Part shown: one piece after another, positions 55,187 to 56,716 of the stretch
Position numbering within the stretch: the stretch's first letter is position 1
How the letters are laid out: the number at the start of each line of letters is the position of its first letter
Source: Acinetobacter sp. ANC 4173
Lineage (GTDB): Bacteria; Pseudomonadota; Gammaproteobacteria; Pseudomonadales; Moraxellaceae
Reading direction: 5' to 3'
Length of the DNA stretch: 56,716 nucleotides
Assembly: GCF_004331255.1 (NCBI RefSeq)
Contig: NZ_SJOF01000018.1
Coordinates: forward strand, 1-56,716
Notes under the pieces: generated by a model
What the model was told of the DNA's origin: nothing
Database searches by the model: none
The model's input: the letters and a program-made list of their open reading frames with translations, nothing else
Translations under genes and position numbers: made by a program

Positions 55187-56056
55187 ATGAGTGACAGCAG
55201 CAATCAATTGATGCCCCTGTCATTATCTGCACCAGGTGTAAACCTTGGGGCATATATTAGTACTGTCAATCAGATTCCAATTTTAACAGCTGAACAAGAA
55301 AAAGAGTTAGCTGAGCGTTATTACTACGACCAAGACCTTGATGCTGCAAAAATGCTGGTGATGTCGCATTTACGTTTTGTAGTACATATTGCACGCAGTT
55401 ATGCAGGCTATGGATTACCCCAAGGCGATTTAATTCAAGAAGGTAACCTAGGCTTAATGAAAGCCGTAAAACGTTTTGACCCAAATATGGGCGTACGCTT
55501 GGTTTCATTTGCAGTACACTGGATTAAAGCTGAAATTCATGAATACGTTATTCGTAACTGGCGAATCGTAAAAATTGCAACAACCAAAGCACAACGTAAA
55601 TTGTTCTTTAATTTACGCAGTCTGAAAAAATCAAGCAAAAAACTGACGCTAGAAGAAGCGCAATCGATTGCCAATGACTTGAATGTGACGCCAGAGCAAG
55701 TCATTGAAATGGAAGGCCGTTTAACCGCTTATGATGCCGCATTCGAAGCACAAGGTGATGACGATGACGAAGGCTCAACCCATGTCGCTCCTGCATTATA
55801 TTTAGAAGATAATCGTTACGACCCTGCTCGCTTAGTTGAAAATGAAGACTATGAGGAACAAAGCACCTCTGCCTTACATGAAGCAATGGAGCAACTGGAT
55901 GATCGCTCACGGAATATTTTACAACGTCGTTGGTTAGATGATGATAAGTCGACCTTACATGAGTTGGCTGCTGAATATAACGTCTCTGCCGAACGTATTC
56001 GTCAGTTAGAAAAAAATGCGATGGAAAAAATTAAAGTTGCTATGTCATCTAATTAA
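55187..56056 (+). CDS. rpoH: RNA polymerase sigma-32 factor
   Basis: A 289-residue heat shock sigma factor. Region 2 has [20 protein letters not shown] then [20 protein letters not shown]; the RpoH box is QRKLFFNLR; region 4 ends with [26 protein letters not shown] lies about 7 bp before the ATG. The ftsYEX genes that often precede rpoH are absent; the TusA-like gene is here instead. Confidence 0.96.
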   Translation: MSDSSNQLMPLSLSAPGVNLGAYISTVNQIPILTAEQEKELAERYYYDQDLDAAKMLVMSHLRFVVHIARSYAGYGLPQGDLIQEGNLGLMKAVKRFDPNMGVRLVSFAVHWIKAEIHEYVIRNWRIVKIATTKAQRKLFFNLRSLKKSSKKLTLEEAQSIANDLNVTPEQVIEMEGRLTAYDAAFEAQGDDDDEGSTHVAPALYLEDNRYDPARLVENEDYEEQSTSALHEAMEQLDDRSRNILQRRWLDDDKSTLHELAAEYNVSAERIRQLEKNAMEKIKVAMSSN

Positions 56057-56070
56057 GTTTTTTGTTTTTA

Positions 56071-56100
56071 AAGGCACAACTTGAAGTTGTGCCTTTTTTA
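56071..56100 (+). terminator. Terminator of rpoH
   Basis: Arms AAGGCACAAC (56071-56080) and GTTGTGCCTT (56086-56095) with a TTGAA loop, followed by a T-run. It is 15 bp after the rpoH stop. Confidence 0.92.
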
Positions 56101-56193
56101 TATTAGCGCTTTGAACAATGTCACATTTCGCTTTTTTACCTTGGGCAGAATATGCTAAGGTTATGCGCAAACTTGTTCTGGTCATCATGGCTT

Positions 56194-56559
56194 ATGTGGA
56201 TCGCAATCTCTGCACTTAATTTAGCAATTGCTGTCATGCTAGGCGCTTTTGGTGCACATGGTTTAAAAGCGCGTGCAACAGAAGTTCAACTGGCTTGGTG
56301 GCACACAGCAACAGATTATTTTTTCTATCATGCCTTGGGCTTATTGGCGCTCGCCATTTTGGCAAAAGTCGTTCCCCTACTGCCTATTAAAATGAGTTTT
56401 TCCCTTATTCAAATTGGAATTTTCTTCTTTTGTGGCTCATTGTATGTCATGGCTTTAGGTTTACCTCGCATCTTAGGTGCCATTACACCTATTGGCGGTG
56501 CCCTCATGATTGCTGGATGGCTGGTTCTGGCTTGGAATGCTTACAAATATGCCAAATAA
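56194..56559 (+). CDS. DUF423 family membrane protein
   Basis: A 121-residue membrane protein with four helices, beginning MWIAISALNLAIAVMLGAFG, followed by AHGLKARATEVQLAWWHTAT and the conserved ITPIGGALMIAGWLVLAW end. It matches the DUF423 (YgdD-like) family of unknown function. The ATG at 56194 is preferred; upstream in-frame codons (from 56152) lack family similarity. It is just upstream of thiS. Confidence 0.88.
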   Translation: MWIAISALNLAIAVMLGAFGAHGLKARATEVQLAWWHTATDYFFYHALGLLALAILAKVVPLLPIKMSFSLIQIGIFFFCGSLYVMALGLPRILGAITPIGGALMIAGWLVLAWNAYKYAK

Positions 56560-56584
56560 AGTCGCAGATTTTCGGGAATGAAAC

Positions 56585-56716
56585 ATGCAAATTTTTTTGA
56601 ATGGTGAAGCAAAAGACACCACTTGTCGCAATCTTTTACAACTGGTTCAAGAGTTAGAACTAGAAGGTAAACGCTTTGCGGTAGAACAAAATGAAATGAT
56701 TATTTCTAAGTCTAAA
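56585..56716 (+). CDS. thiS: Sulfur carrier protein ThiS (partial)
   Basis: The reading frame MQIFLNGEAKDTTCRNLLQL, then VQELELEGKRFAVEQNEMII, is the N-terminal two-thirds of ThiS, the ubiquitin-like carrier that donates sulfur to the thiazole of thiamine. It runs off the window after 44 codons, before the C-terminal GG. The ATG at 56585 follows CGGGAATGAAAC. Confidence 0.85.
   Translation, partial: MQIFLNGEAKDTTCRNLLQLVQELELEGKRFAVEQNEMIISKSK

Overview
The window is a chromosomal segment of a low-GC gammaproteobacterium, almost certainly Acinetobacter. The evidence is an Hfq with a long glycine-rich tail downstream of tsaE-mutL-miaA, a metR/metK pair, type II secretion genes gspL-gspM split from the rest of their system, and an ethanol-type module of iron-dependent alcohol dehydrogenase, GAF regulator and aldehyde dehydrogenase. 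I see no insertion sequence, integrase, prophage or CRISPR array. Most of the segment is core genome.

Layout. 1-3.8 kb: tsaE-mutL-miaA-hfq on the minus strand (hfq runs off the left edge). 3.9-8.1 kb: two pseudouridine synthases, a RelB/DinJ-like ribbon-helix-helix protein followed by a GNAT acetyltransferase, a DUF441 membrane protein and MetR. 8.5-14.9 kb: an MFS exporter, a voltage-gated-type potassium channel, a Pif1/RecD-like helicase and a large protein whose C-terminus looks like a PcfJ domain. 15.1-20.5 kb: iron alcohol dehydrogenase, alpha/beta hydrolase, a GAF-sensor regulator with a SARP-like DNA-binding half, and an ExaC-like aldehyde dehydrogenase. Together these should oxidise a short alcohol to the acid. 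20.5-25.8 kb: two TetR-controlled units (an EamA exporter; an SDR plus an HCCA-isomerase-like protein), a class I glutamine amidotransferase and a YceI protein. 26.0-30.7 kb: transketolase, a 1.5-kb interval holding a decayed exported-protein gene, then metK. 31.5-31.9 kb: a tRNA operon Leu(TAG)-CCA-anticodon tRNA-Leu(TAG). 32-38.2 kb: an atypical protein kinase overlapping a patatin phospholipase, a DUF815 ATPase, a Sel1-repeat protein and tsaD. 38.3-45.1 kb: rpsU, yqeY, a GFA-domain protein, a BepA-type M48 protease, a 2-hydroxyacid dehydrogenase, a HolD-like protein and a membrane M48 homologue whose HExxH motif has lost its second histidine. 45.1-52.3 kb: pyrD-cvpA-purF, gspL-gspM, a SixA-like phosphatase, gpsA and a nitroreductase. 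52.5 kb to the end: a small lipoprotein, rhlB, a cold shock protein, a TusA-family protein, rpoH, a DUF423 protein and the start of thiS.

The most interesting signal is in the alcohol module. The regulator joins an AcoR-like GAF half to an OmpR/SARP-type winged helix plus BTAD-like helices and has no sigma-54 AAA+ domain. Two direct repeats of GGTWGG with an exact 11-bp period, the geometry expected of SARP binding sites, lie about 85-90 bp upstream of both the alcohol and the aldehyde dehydrogenase. Other points for a second look are a hairpin that buries the ribosome binding site of the GNAT gene, the catalytically degenerate M48 protein, the DFE-type kinase translationally overlapped with a patatin, and the unusual CCA-anticodon tRNA between two identical tRNA-Leu genes.
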